From RHKX01 sp041393495 (lineage in GTDB: Bacteria; Actinomycetota; Thermoleophilia; Solirubrobacterales; 70-9), in contig JAWKKA010000008.1 in NCBI GenBank assembly GCA_041393495.1, positions 1 to 64,000 of the forward strand: a stretch of DNA of 64,000 nt, in the 5' to 3' direction. The notes under the pieces were generated by a model. It ran no database searches, was not told the origin of the DNA, and saw nothing but the letters and a program-made list of their open reading frames with translations. Every line of letters starts with the position of its first letter. The first letter of the stretch is position 1. Shown one piece after another: positions 1 to 8,008 of the stretch. The translations under genes and the position numbers were made by a program.

Positions 1-757
1 TGCCGATCTCGCCGCCGATCCGGGGCAGCCGGATCGCGCCCTCGACCGCGTCGAGGTTGCCCTGCAGGTACTCGGGGAGGGTCCCGACGTCGTTCCAGTA
101 CGACTTGATCTCGTGGACGTAGAAGGGCACGTCGCCGGCGAGCAGCGTCGGGAAGACGTCGTTGGCGAAGTCGACCGGATCGGGCATCTCGTCATGGGGG
201 AAGTAGTCGAAGATCTCCGGGCTGAACGCGTAGATCATGCAGTTGCAGAGGTCCGACAGCGCCTCGGCCGGGTCCGGCTTCTCCTGAAAGCCCTGGACAC
301 GCCCGTCCGAGCCGGTGACGATCACCCCGTACTCGCTGACGTCGCTGACCTTCTTGACGCCGAGCGTCGCGACGCCGTCGTTGGCCCGGTGCGCCGCCGC
401 GAGCGCGCTCAAATCGGCGTCGGTCAGCGCGTCGCCGGCGAGGACGAGGAAGTCCTCGCCGGGCGCGGTCAGGTAGTCGGCGACGTTGCGAACCCCGCCG
501 GCGGTCCCGAGCAGCTCCACCTCGTGGCGGTAGCTGATCGCGACGTCGAGCGCCGAGCCGTCGCCGAGCCGACCCCGGACCTGGTCGGGGAACCAGTGCA
601 GGTTGGCGATCACCTCATCGACCCCGTGCGCCGCGAGGAGCCGGACGAGCTGCTCGACGATCGCGACGTTGCCGACCGGCACGACCGGCTTCGGGATCGC
701 GTGGGTGATCGGCCGCAGCCGCGTCCCGAGCCCCGCCGCCATGACCATCGCTCGCAT
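1..757 (-). CDS. Sugar-phosphate nucleotidyltransferase, C-terminus off the left edge
   Basis: Probably makes an NDP-sugar from NTP and a sugar 1-phosphate in the cytoplasm. The 252 visible residues begin with the GLGTRLRP nucleotide-binding signature at residues 9-16 and the PKP substrate loop at 22-24. They also contain LVLAGDALTD (the metal-binding Asp region) and a FQEKP motif further on, all typical of the RmlA/GMP-pyrophosphorylase fold. It is the third sugar-nucleotide gene of this envelope cluster after the one at 1920-3005. The start is ATG at 757, with a TATCGT hexamer 6 nt upstream and no Shine-Dalgarno, suggesting a leaderless message. The exact sugar cannot be read from the fragment; glucose-1-phosphate thymidylyl- and mannose-1-phosphate guanylyltransferase are both possible. 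Confidence 0.85.
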   Translation of the reverse strand, partial: MRAMVMAAGLGTRLRPITHAIPKPVVPVGNVAIVEQLVRLLAAHGVDEVIANLHWFPDQVRGRLGDGSALDVAISYRHEVELLGTAGGVRNVADYLTAPGEDFLVLAGDALTDADLSALAAAHRANDGVATLGVKKVSDVSEYGVIVTGSDGRVQGFQEKPDPAEALSDLCNCMIYAFSPEIFDYFPHDEMPDPVDFANDVFPTLLAGDVPFYVHEIKSYWNDVGTLPEYLQGNLDAVEGAIRLPRIGGEIG

Positions 758-763
758 CCGCCG

Positions 764-769
764 ACGATA
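764..769 (-). promoter_or_regulatory. Candidate -10 box TATCGT of a leaderless promoter
   Basis: On the - strand the hexamer ends 6 nt before the ATG at 757, so transcription would start at or next to the start codon. It fits the TANNNT pattern seen before many genes here. No convincing -35 element was seen. Confidence 0.4.
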
Positions 770-813
770 TCCCAGCGTCGCGCGCGACCGCCCCGCGCGT
801 CCACCCCGACATC

Positions 814-854
814 TGGGTCATCTCACCCGCGCTATGCGTGGGTGAGATGACCCA
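814..854. repeat. Palindromic repeat family A, copy 1
   Basis: Perfect 15-bp inverted repeat: TGGGTCATCTCACCC (814-828) and GGGTGAGATGACCCA (840-854), separated by 11 nt. It lies between two - strand genes. A related but degenerate copy lies at 40620-40665, so this is a dispersed element and not only a local terminator. There is no T-tract on either side. Confidence 0.8.
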
Positions 855-891
855 CGGCGGCGGGCCGGCCCTCCGGCGGGGACACCTGGCG

Positions 892-1923
892 CTATGGCCG
901 CCCGAGCCGGTCCTTGAGGTCCTCGATCACGGCGACCGGGGTCGGGTCGACGCCGCGGCGGGCAGCGAGCTCGAGCGAGACGAGGTCGCCGAGCATCACC
1001 GCCCAGAGCAGCCGCTCGGTCCGCGTCTCGCCCTCGGTCTCGACGTGGATCACCGAGCCGGCGCGGTCGGCGATCAGCTCCGCGGTGAGCGCGAAGCGCT
1101 GGCGCTCGCGCGGATGCTGGTCCTGGTCCTCGAGCAGGACGGCGCTGAACGCGCCCTCCCCTCCCCCGGCCCAGCCGACGATCTCGTTGTGGTCGAGCTC
1201 GGGGAACGAGTGGTCGAAGGCCGGCAGCTTCGCGTTCTCGTTGATCTGGCACTTCCAGCGATAGGCGACGGGCGCCGTCAGCCCGCAGCCGTAGAGCAGC
1301 GGGACCGAGCCCTCGAGCTCCGCCGCGATCGCGGCGGCCTTGCCGAGCAGCGCCGGGCGGGCCGCCTCGAGGTGGGCGGCGGAGCTGTCGATCTCGGCCC
1401 GCAGCCCCGGCCCGGCGCCGACGAGCGCCGCGACCCCGGCCGCGATCACGAACGTGTAGCCGACCGCGGCGCGCGGCTGCAGGCCGGCCGGCATCCCGAT
1501 CACCGGGACCCCGTCGCGGCGGGCCGACTCGCCGAGCACGCCGCCGGTCGTGGCGACGATCCGCCGCGCGCCGACGGCCTCGGCGGCCGCGTAGCAGCCG
1601 ATCGTCTCCTCGGTGCCCCCCGAGTAGCTCGAGCAGAGGACCGCGCGGTCCGGCGGCGTCCACGACGGCAGCGCGTAGTCGCGGACGACGTCGAGCGGCC
1701 GGCCGAGGCGCGAGCCGAGCGCGGCGGCGGCGAGATCGCCGCCGATCGCCGAGCCGCCCATCCCGCAGACGATCAGGCCGCTCGCCTCGAACGGCCCGAC
1801 GGCGGCCGAGTCGATGCGCCAGAGGGCGTCGCGGAGGAAGTCGGGAAGCGAGAGGGCGGCGTCGAGCTGATCGCCCGAGTCGATCTCGCCCAGCCGGGCC
1901 GCGAGGGCGCCGAGGTCACTCAT
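892..1923 (-). CDS. Bifunctional phosphoglucose/phosphomannose isomerase
   Basis: Interconverts glucose-6-P or mannose-6-P with fructose-6-P, feeding hexose phosphates to the NDP-sugar genes around it. The 343-residue length fits the archaeal/actinobacterial PGI/PMI family. It shows a SIS-domain start CGMGGSAIGGD at about 53-63, the sugar-phosphate loop SYSGGTEET at about 99-108, and an INENAK segment in the second half where the family's catalytic Glu lies. Its start overlaps the upstream guanylyltransferase gene by ATGA (1920-1923), so the two are translationally coupled. Family membership is clear; whether both activities are kept is inferred. Confidence 0.88.
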   Translation of the reverse strand: MSDLGALAARLGEIDSGDQLDAALSLPDFLRDALWRIDSAAVGPFEASGLIVCGMGGSAIGGDLAAAALGSRLGRPLDVVRDYALPSWTPPDRAVLCSSYSGGTEETIGCYAAAEAVGARRIVATTGGVLGESARRDGVPVIGMPAGLQPRAAVGYTFVIAAGVAALVGAGPGLRAEIDSSAAHLEAARPALLGKAAAIAAELEGSVPLLYGCGLTAPVAYRWKCQINENAKLPAFDHSFPELDHNEIVGWAGGGEGAFSAVLLEDQDQHPRERQRFALTAELIADRAGSVIHVETEGETRTERLLWAVMLGDLVSLELAARRGVDPTPVAVIEDLKDRLGRP

Positions 1924-3005
1924 GCGCTCGCCCCCGGATCGACGCGGGCGCCCGGGTCGAGCTGCGCTCTGGCCCCGACCGTCGCGCCGGCGCCGATCAC
2001 CGATCCGTAGGGGACGAGCGCCCCGGCCTCGACGACCGCGTCGGCGGCGAGGATCGACCCGCGGACGATGGCTCCCTCGCCGACGAAGCAGCCCGGATGG
2101 AGAGCCGAGGCCTCGATCAGCCCGCCGGCGCCGACCTGGACCCCGGTTCCGAGCACGGCCTTGGGCCCGATCTCGGCGTCGGCGCCGACGTTCGCGTTGT
2201 CGTCGACGAAGCTGTGCGCGGCGATCTCGGCGCTCGGGTCGACGACGGCGCTGGCGGCGACGTAGCGGCCGCGGGCATCGACCATCCGGCCCGGCTCCGA
2301 CTCGACCTTTCCCGTGAGGATGTCCCAGCAGGCCTCGAGGTAGCGCTCCGGGGTCCCGATGTCCTGCCAGTAGCCCTCGAGCCGCTCCGAGTACAGCCCC
2401 CTGCCGACGAGCTCGGGGAAGACGGAGCGCTCGATCGAGAAGTCCGTCCCGGCCGGGACCATCGCGAGGATCTCCTTCTCGAGGACGTAGACGCCGGCGT
2501 TGACCTCGTCGGTGTCGATCTCGGCGGGGTCGGGCTTCTCGAGGAACCCGGTGATCTCGCCGTCGGGCTTGCGGCGGACGAGCCCATAGGCGCTCGGGTC
2601 GTCGACCGGGTGCAGGGCCAGCGTCGCCCGGGCGCCGGCCGAGTCGTGACGGTCGAGCAGCGCGGTCAGGTCGAGGTCGGTGAGGACGTCGCCGTTGAGC
2701 GCGAAGAAGCGGTCGTCGAGCAGGTCCTCGGCGTGCTTGATCGCGCCGGCGGTGCCGAGCGGCTCCGGCTCCTCGACGTAGCGCAGGCGCGGGCCGCCGG
2801 GGACGCCGTCGCCGAGGACGGCGCGAATGTCGTCGGGCCGGAACCCGCAGGCCATGACGATGTCATCGACGCCGTGGCGGCCGAGCCAGTCGATCATGTA
2901 GCGCAGGAACGGCCGATCGACGAGCGGGATGATCGGCTTCGGCAACGTCAGCGTGATCGGACGCAGCCGGGTGCCGTGGCCGCCGACCAGGATCAGCGCC
3001 TGCAC
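1920..3005 (-). CDS. Mannose-1-phosphate guanylyltransferase-like protein
   Basis: Likely forms GDP-mannose (or a related NDP-sugar) from the mannose-1-P branch supplied by the isomerase next door. The 361-residue protein has GGHGTRLRP at 8-16 and LPKPIIP just after, an N-terminal nucleotidyltransferase domain to about residue 235, and then a left-handed beta-helix tail with regularly spaced hydrophobic/Gly repeats to the end. This two-domain layout is that of eukaryote/actinobacterial-type GMP pyrophosphorylases. The start is GTG at 3005 with GAGGA about 9 nt upstream. A 75-nt gap separates it from the dehydrogenase. Sugar specificity is inferred from context. Confidence 0.82.
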   Translation of the reverse strand: MQALILVGGHGTRLRPITLTLPKPIIPLVDRPFLRYMIDWLGRHGVDDIVMACGFRPDDIRAVLGDGVPGGPRLRYVEEPEPLGTAGAIKHAEDLLDDRFFALNGDVLTDLDLTALLDRHDSAGARATLALHPVDDPSAYGLVRRKPDGEITGFLEKPDPAEIDTDEVNAGVYVLEKEILAMVPAGTDFSIERSVFPELVGRGLYSERLEGYWQDIGTPERYLEACWDILTGKVESEPGRMVDARGRYVAASAVVDPSAEIAAHSFVDDNANVGADAEIGPKAVLGTGVQVGAGGLIEASALHPGCFVGEGAIVRGSILAADAVVEAGALVPYGSVIGAGATVGARAQLDPGARVDPGASA

Positions 3006-3080
3006 GGGGTGTCCTCGTCGATCGCCATCGGCACGGGGTTTCTACAGGCTCGCGCGGTCTCGGCGTCGGCCGCGCCGCGC

Positions 3081-5792
3081 TCAGCGGCCGATGCCCTCGT
3101 AGGTGAAGCCGGCCGCCCGCATCGCGTCGGGGTCGAGGAAGTTGCGGCCGTCGATCAGCAGCGGGTTCCGCATCGTGCCGGCCAGAGCCGCCCAGTCGAG
3201 GCCGGCGAACTCGGCCCACTCGGTGACGAGGATCGCCCCGTCGGCGCCGCGCAGCGCCTCCTCCGCCGACGCGGCGAACTCGGTCGCGGTGAGCAGGCCC
3301 GATGCCGCGCCGGCCGCGACCGGGTCGTAGGCGACGACCTCCGCGCCCTCTCCCTGCAACCGCGCCGTCAGCACCAGGCTCGAGGCCTCGCGCATGTCGT
3401 CGGTGTTCGGCTTGAACGCGAGCCCGAGCAGCGCGATCCGCTTGCCCGCGAGCGCGCCGAGGTGCTGGACGAGCTTGCCGATCACCCGCCGCTTCTGCAG
3501 CTCGTTGACCTCGATCACCGAGTTGAGGAGCTGGAAGTGGTAGCCGGAGTTGCCGGCGAGCTGCTTGAGCGCGGAGACGTCCTTGGGGAAGCAGTTGTGC
3601 GTGACGAGCCCGCCCGTTGCGACGAACTGGTGCGGGGCGGGAATCTCGAGCGAGTACACCCGCCCCGAGTAGCGCCTCCGCACCGTTCCGGTGACCCGCA
3701 CCGCCGAGGTCCCGTGACGCCCGCGGCGATATCCCGTGGGCGCGATCCGTTGCTGCAGACGGCCAAGGGAGTCGCGGATCTCCTCTCGCTCTGATGGGTC
3801 GACGAGATACAGTGACCGTTCGACCTGTTCGGCGCCCGAGACACGAAGCCAATGGGTGTCGATCGTCGACTTCGAGGTCCGACCGACGCGGCGGCTTGCG
3901 ATGATCCCATCGAGCTGCAACATCCTCATCATCCCGTCGGCAAGCTCAGCGCTGACGGTTCCGTATTCGAGGACGACGCTGTTGCCGCGGTTGACGTAGG
4001 ACCACGAGCCGTCACCAGCCCAAAGACCGGCGAGGAGGGCTTGCCGTTCCGTGATCGGTCGCGACCACGCAAGATTCGGGATTCGCTTCGAGTATGCGTC
4101 GACCCCGGTCTTGAGATGGTCCAGGAACCAACGAGCGACCAGCTTTGACGAGACCGATACGAACCTGCTGGTGCTCCCGTCGGCGACCGTGGCCTTCACA
4201 CCGTGATCACGCCAGTAGCCGGCCACGAAGTCGACGAGATGCTCCTCTTCTCTTGGATGGAAGGACCAGCACAGTCGATGGCGATGATGCACACCGTCGA
4301 TCGCGCAGTGTCCTTCCGCCAGATAGAGGCCGAGGATCCGCCAGAAGTCCTCATCGAGGTCGAAACCAACTGGAACGTAGGTCCCGTTTCTCGCCGTTCC
4401 GACCGTGCCGCCTTCGAGCGGGAGGCGGAGCTCGAGCGCCTCGTCGAGCCGCAAAGCACCGCTACGCCTGATGTCGGCTGACCGTTTGGCGACGCCGCGG
4501 GGATGATTCGCGAAGGCTCGCCGGCGATCATCGAGTGGGATGGAGCCGAGCGCCGCCCTGACTTCGGGCGCCGGACGGAAGATGATCTGGTCCGCCGACA
4601 GACCCGCGGCGACTCTCGCCGTCGCCGACGAGAAGCGAGCGGGACCTGGATCTGTCTCCACGGGTCCGGAGGCGATCGGCAGCCAGCAGCGCTCGGTCAG
4701 GTCTCCGGCGAGCATGACTTCTTCCCCGGCCTCCTGGTGGCGTGGATCGATCACTGCGAATGGATGGTCCACAGTCGTGGTCAGGCGCCTGCCCATCTTC
4801 GTCCTCACCTCGACGACCTCGCCTTCGTAGGGGCGCGAAGTCACGGCGTGGATCGGACGCCACAACAGGCTGCCGTCACCGTCCCGGGCAAGGACGGTGA
4901 GATCCTCGGGCCACACGACCTCGGCATCCAGATCGGCGTCGGTCTCGAGCGCGATCCGTCCGAACAGGTCGTCGAGGCGCGACAGGCCGATGTCCTTGCC
5001 ACGCCGGATCAACACGGTCTCCTGGCCGAGCAGGCAGCTCCCGCCGTAGCCGATCCCGGCCTTCAGGAAGGCGCCGCCGATCCGCTCGTCGAGGCCCATC
5101 CCGCGGGCGACCTCGGTGACGTCGGCGCCGACCTCCTCGCAGACGTTGGCGATCTCGTTGATGAACGAGATCTTGGTGGCGAGGAAGGCGTTGGAGGCGA
5201 GCTTGATCATCTCGGCGCTGGCGACGTCGGTGCGGACGATCTCGCCGCCGAGCGGCTCGTAGAGGGCGGCGACGGCGTCGGCCGCCCACTCGTCGCCGCG
5301 GTCGGCGCCGATCACGACGCGGTCGGGGTGGAGGAAGTCGTCGACCGCCGTGCCCTCCTTGAGGAACTCCGGGCAGGAAACGTAGGCGAGGCCCGGCATG
5401 TCGCGACGGATCGCGGCGCCGGTCCCCGACGGGACGGTGCTCTTCATGACCAGAGCGTGCTCGGCGTCCTCGGGCAGGCGCTCGACGACGGCGCGGACCC
5501 GGGAGAGGTCGGCGTCGCCGGAATAGGTCGGCGGCGTGTCGACGCAGCAGAACAGGAGCCGGGCGTTGCCGAGCAACTCGTCCATCGCGGTCGTGAAGCG
5601 AAGGCGCTCGGCGTGCTCGGCGACGAGCTCGGCGAGGCCGGGCTCGTGGATCGTCACCTCGCCCGCACCGAGCTTGGCGATCTTCGCCTCGTCGACGTCC
5701 ATCGCCCAGACCTCGTGCCCCCGGGAGGCGAAGCATGCTGCGGTCACGAGGCCGACCCAGCCGACCCCGACGACCCCGACGGGCTCGCTCAC
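3081..5792 (-). CDS. ugd: UDP-glucose 6-dehydrogenase precursor containing an intein
   Basis: Oxidises UDP-glucose to UDP-glucuronate with two NAD+. The 903-residue precursor is an ordinary dehydrogenase of 422 residues interrupted by 481 foreign residues. N-extein 1-252 carries the NAD-binding GVGWVGLVTA at 9-18, CPEFLKEG at 140-147 and KLASNAFLATK near 200. C-extein 734-903 carries CFPKDVSALK with the catalytic Cys, and GLAFKPNTDDMREA. In uninterrupted homologues GGS is followed directly by CFPKD, so excision would restore GIGYGGSCFPKDV. The gene overlaps the LCP gene start/stop by ATGA (5789-5792) and is part of the envelope operon. Without splicing the catalytic Cys would be displaced, so the intein has to be functional for activity. 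Confidence 0.93.
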   Translation of the reverse strand: MSEPVGVVGVGWVGLVTAACFASRGHEVWAMDVDEAKIAKLGAGEVTIHEPGLAELVAEHAERLRFTTAMDELLGNARLLFCCVDTPPTYSGDADLSRVRAVVERLPEDAEHALVMKSTVPSGTGAAIRRDMPGLAYVSCPEFLKEGTAVDDFLHPDRVVIGADRGDEWAADAVAALYEPLGGEIVRTDVASAEMIKLASNAFLATKISFINEIANVCEEVGADVTEVARGMGLDERIGGAFLKAGIGYGGSCLLGQETVLIRRGKDIGLSRLDDLFGRIALETDADLDAEVVWPEDLTVLARDGDGSLLWRPIHAVTSRPYEGEVVEVRTKMGRRLTTTVDHPFAVIDPRHQEAGEEVMLAGDLTERCWLPIASGPVETDPGPARFSSATARVAAGLSADQIIFRPAPEVRAALGSIPLDDRRRAFANHPRGVAKRSADIRRSGALRLDEALELRLPLEGGTVGTARNGTYVPVGFDLDEDFWRILGLYLAEGHCAIDGVHHRHRLCWSFHPREEEHLVDFVAGYWRDHGVKATVADGSTSRFVSVSSKLVARWFLDHLKTGVDAYSKRIPNLAWSRPITERQALLAGLWAGDGSWSYVNRGNSVVLEYGTVSAELADGMMRMLQLDGIIASRRVGRTSKSTIDTHWLRVSGAEQVERSLYLVDPSEREEIRDSLGRLQQRIAPTGYRRGRHGTSAVRVTGTVRRRYSGRVYSLEIPAPHQFVATGGLVTHNCFPKDVSALKQLAGNSGYHFQLLNSVIEVNELQKRRVIGKLVQHLGALAGKRIALLGLAFKPNTDDMREASSLVLTARLQGEGAEVVAYDPVAAGAASGLLTATEFAASAEEALRGADGAILVTEWAEFAGLDWAALAGTMRNPLLIDGRNFLDPDAMRAAGFTYEGIGR
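3594..5036 (-). other. Intein with LAGLIDADG homing endonuclease inside ugd
   Basis: This is the 481-codon insertion at residues 253-733 of the dehydrogenase. It begins with Cys1 (CLLGQETVL) and has a block-B-like TTTVDHPF with His at about intein residue 91. Two dodecapeptide motifs follow, ILGLYLAEGH (234-243) and LLAGLWAGDG (334-343), whose acidic residues E241 and D342 are kept. The block-F/G end VYSLEIPAPHQFVATGG is followed by LVTHN with the penultimate His480 and Asn481. The +1 residue is the enzyme's own catalytic Cys. All splicing residues are present, so cis-splicing is expected. Base composition looks less GC-rich than the exteins, consistent with horizontal spread. Boundaries were set by homology of the exteins. 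Confidence 0.93.
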
Positions 5793-8008
5793 TTGATCTC
5801 CTTCATCGTCGTCGCGATCGCGAGCATCTGCGACTCGTCGAGCGTCTGCAGGAGCGTGTTGCTGACCCAGTAGGCGTTGTCCTGCTCGTCGTGCCAGGCG
5901 ACGAGGCGGACCCGGTCGCCGTCGTAGTAGACGTCGTAGTCACGGCCGTCGATCGTGCGGGTGTCGTGGCTGTCGTCGAGGATCGGCGGGTCGGTCCAGG
6001 TCGTGCCCTGGACCCCGTAGTACTCGGGCAGCCGGTCCGGGGCGGTGTACTCGATCACGAGCTTGTAGGCGGGCTGCTTGTGGTCGTCCTCGTCCTTGAT
6101 GTCGTACTGGCGCGAGTCGGGGCTGTAGGCGGAGCCGGGCGCGACGACCGTCGGGACCCAGACCGGGAGCTTCAGGCGCCGGGCCGAGGTCTTGCCGAAC
6201 GCATCGAACTTGTTGATGCCGGTCTCGGGATCGAGCACCTCCGAGGTCGGGATCACGTCCGCGCCGTCCGCCGGGTTGTCGGACTTCTCCTTCTGCTTCG
6301 CGCCGCCCTCGCCGTCGGGCTTCTTCGTCGCGTTCTCGCCGCCGGTCGGCCCGGGCGTGTCCTTGCCGTTGAGGAACTCGTCGACGGCCTTGGCGATCTG
6401 CGCGTGGCTGGCGGTCACGTAGCTCGGCCCGAGGGTCCCGTCGAAGCTGATCTGGTTGATCGGCACGTCCCTGACTGCGAGGAACGCCTTCAGTGCGCCG
6501 ATCATCTGCGCCGGGTCGTTGATGTCGGAGGACGTGTACTTGGTGAAGATGTCGATCAACTTGCTGCCGGTGTCGCCGCCGATGATCGGCAGCACCTCGC
6601 TGACCGGGATCTGCTGGCGGGCGTTGCGGAGGAAGTCCTGCTGGCGCGCCGCCCGGACGATGTCGGTGTCGGTGTGGCGGTAGCGCACGTAGTCGAGCGC
6701 GTTCAGCCCGCAGAGCCGCTGGTAGCCGGCGTTGACGTTGATCTGGGCGTAGGTGTCGAGCGAGCTCAGCGCGGTCGAGTTGTCGTTGAAGTAGTGGCGG
6801 TCGACGTCGACGTAGACGCAGCCGATCGCGTCGACGGCCTCGGCGAATCCATGGAAATCGACGTTGACGACGTGGTTGATCTCGAGGCCGGTCAACGCCT
6901 TGACCGTCTCGAGCGTCTTCTTGACGCCGCCGTAGGAGTAGGCCTCGTTGAGCTTGCCGACGCCGTAGCCGGGGATGTCGACCTTGAGGTCGCGGGGCAG
7001 CGAGAACAGCGACAGCACCTGCTTGTCGGGATCGACGCGGAGCAGCATCGTCGTGTCGGAGCGCCCGGGGTCGCCCTTGATGTTGGTGCGCTTGTCGGAG
7101 CCGACGATCAGGATCGTCTGCGGGTTGCCGGGGGGGATCTCCTTGAGCTTGTCCTGCAGGCCCGGGATCGGCTGCAGCTTCGCAGCGACGTCGGTGAGGA
7201 GCAGCAGCGACGAGACCGAGACCGCCGTCGCGACCGAGACGACGATCAGGACCGACGCCATCAGAAAGCGCCACCACAGCGCCGGTGTCTTGATCTCCGG
7301 CGCCTCCTCGGGCTGCTCGTAGGCGACGGCGGCGGCCGGCACCGGCGGCGGGCCTTGACGGACGACCGTGTGCTCGACCGCCGGCTCCTCGGTGGGCTCC
7401 TCGGCTTCGGGCGGCAGATCGGCCCCGGCGACCGGCGCGTCGGGCGGTGGCGGCACGCTCCCGGCGGCCGGCGCCTCAGCGGCCGGCGACCGGCCCTCCG
7501 CCTCGGCCACGGCTCCCGGCTCCTCGGCCGCCGCGCCCTCGACGTCCCACTCCTCGGTTGCGCCGCCTGCGCCCGCTGCCGGCGTCGCGCCCTCCGGCGA
7601 CGACCACTCGCCGGCGGCCGGGCCGGCACCGCCGGGCTCCTCGGCGGCGCCAGTCTCCGCGGCTTCGTCGGCCGCCGCGGCGTCGTCGCCGCCCGCGGCA
7701 GCGCCGGGCTCCTCGGTCGCGGCCGCCTCCTCGGCGGCGCCGGCCCCCGGCGCTTCGTCGGGCCCCTCGGCACCGCCGGGCCCCGCGGCAGCGCCGGGCT
7801 CCTCGGTCGCGCCCGGCCCGTCGGGGGCGGCCCCCGGCTCCTGATCGGGAGCCTCGTCGCCGGAGGCCCGCCCGCCGCCGACCTCGCGGCGGATCTCTTC
7901 CTCGAGGCGGGCGAACTCCTCGGTCAGCCCGAGGCCCTGCTCGTCGTGGTCCTCGGGCGGGCCGGCCGGCGCGTCGGGCCGCTCGTCGTCGCGGCGCTCG
8001 TCGCTCAT
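5789..8008 (-). CDS. LytR-CpsA-Psr (LCP) family protein with a long acidic cytoplasmic tail
   Basis: LCP proteins transfer lipid-linked glycopolymers to peptidoglycan on the outer face of the membrane. Residues 1-245 are low-complexity (Ala, Glu, Pro, Gly) with repeated EEPGA-type motifs and few basic residues. One membrane helix lies at about 249-271 (LMASVLIVVSVATAVSV). The LCP domain then follows, with ILIVGSDKRT, GRSDTTMLL, FSLPRDLKVDIPG, KLNEAYSYGG and the Arg-rich DYVRYRHTDTDIVRAARQQ. The C-terminal part also contains a second domain up to the stop. The start is ATG at 8008, which forms ATGA with the peptidase stop. The tail length is unusual for the family. Location beside sugar-nucleotide genes fits glycopolymer attachment. 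Confidence 0.88.
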   Translation of the reverse strand: MSDERRDDERPDAPAGPPEDHDEQGLGLTEEFARLEEEIRREVGGGRASGDEAPDQEPGAAPDGPGATEEPGAAAGPGGAEGPDEAPGAGAAEEAAATEEPGAAAGGDDAAAADEAAETGAAEEPGGAGPAAGEWSSPEGATPAAGAGGATEEWDVEGAAAEEPGAVAEAEGRSPAAEAPAAGSVPPPPDAPVAGADLPPEAEEPTEEPAVEHTVVRQGPPPVPAAAVAYEQPEEAPEIKTPALWWRFLMASVLIVVSVATAVSVSSLLLLTDVAAKLQPIPGLQDKLKEIPPGNPQTILIVGSDKRTNIKGDPGRSDTTMLLRVDPDKQVLSLFSLPRDLKVDIPGYGVGKLNEAYSYGGVKKTLETVKALTGLEINHVVNVDFHGFAEAVDAIGCVYVDVDRHYFNDNSTALSSLDTYAQINVNAGYQRLCGLNALDYVRYRHTDTDIVRAARQQDFLRNARQQIPVSEVLPIIGGDTGSKLIDIFTKYTSSDINDPAQMIGALKAFLAVRDVPINQISFDGTLGPSYVTASHAQIAKAVDEFLNGKDTPGPTGGENATKKPDGEGGAKQKEKSDNPADGADVIPTSEVLDPETGINKFDAFGKTSARRLKLPVWVPTVVAPGSAYSPDSRQYDIKDEDDHKQPAYKLVIEYTAPDRLPEYYGVQGTTWTDPPILDDSHDTRTIDGRDYDVYYDGDRVRLVAWHDEQDNAYWVSNTLLQTLDESQMLAIATTMKEIK

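Noticed and set aside
113..850. Apparent shared C-terminal peptide GSSHPR in frames at 0.8 kb and 40.6 kb
   Set aside because: It is only the translation of the family A palindrome and its flanks on non-coding frames, not a protein family.
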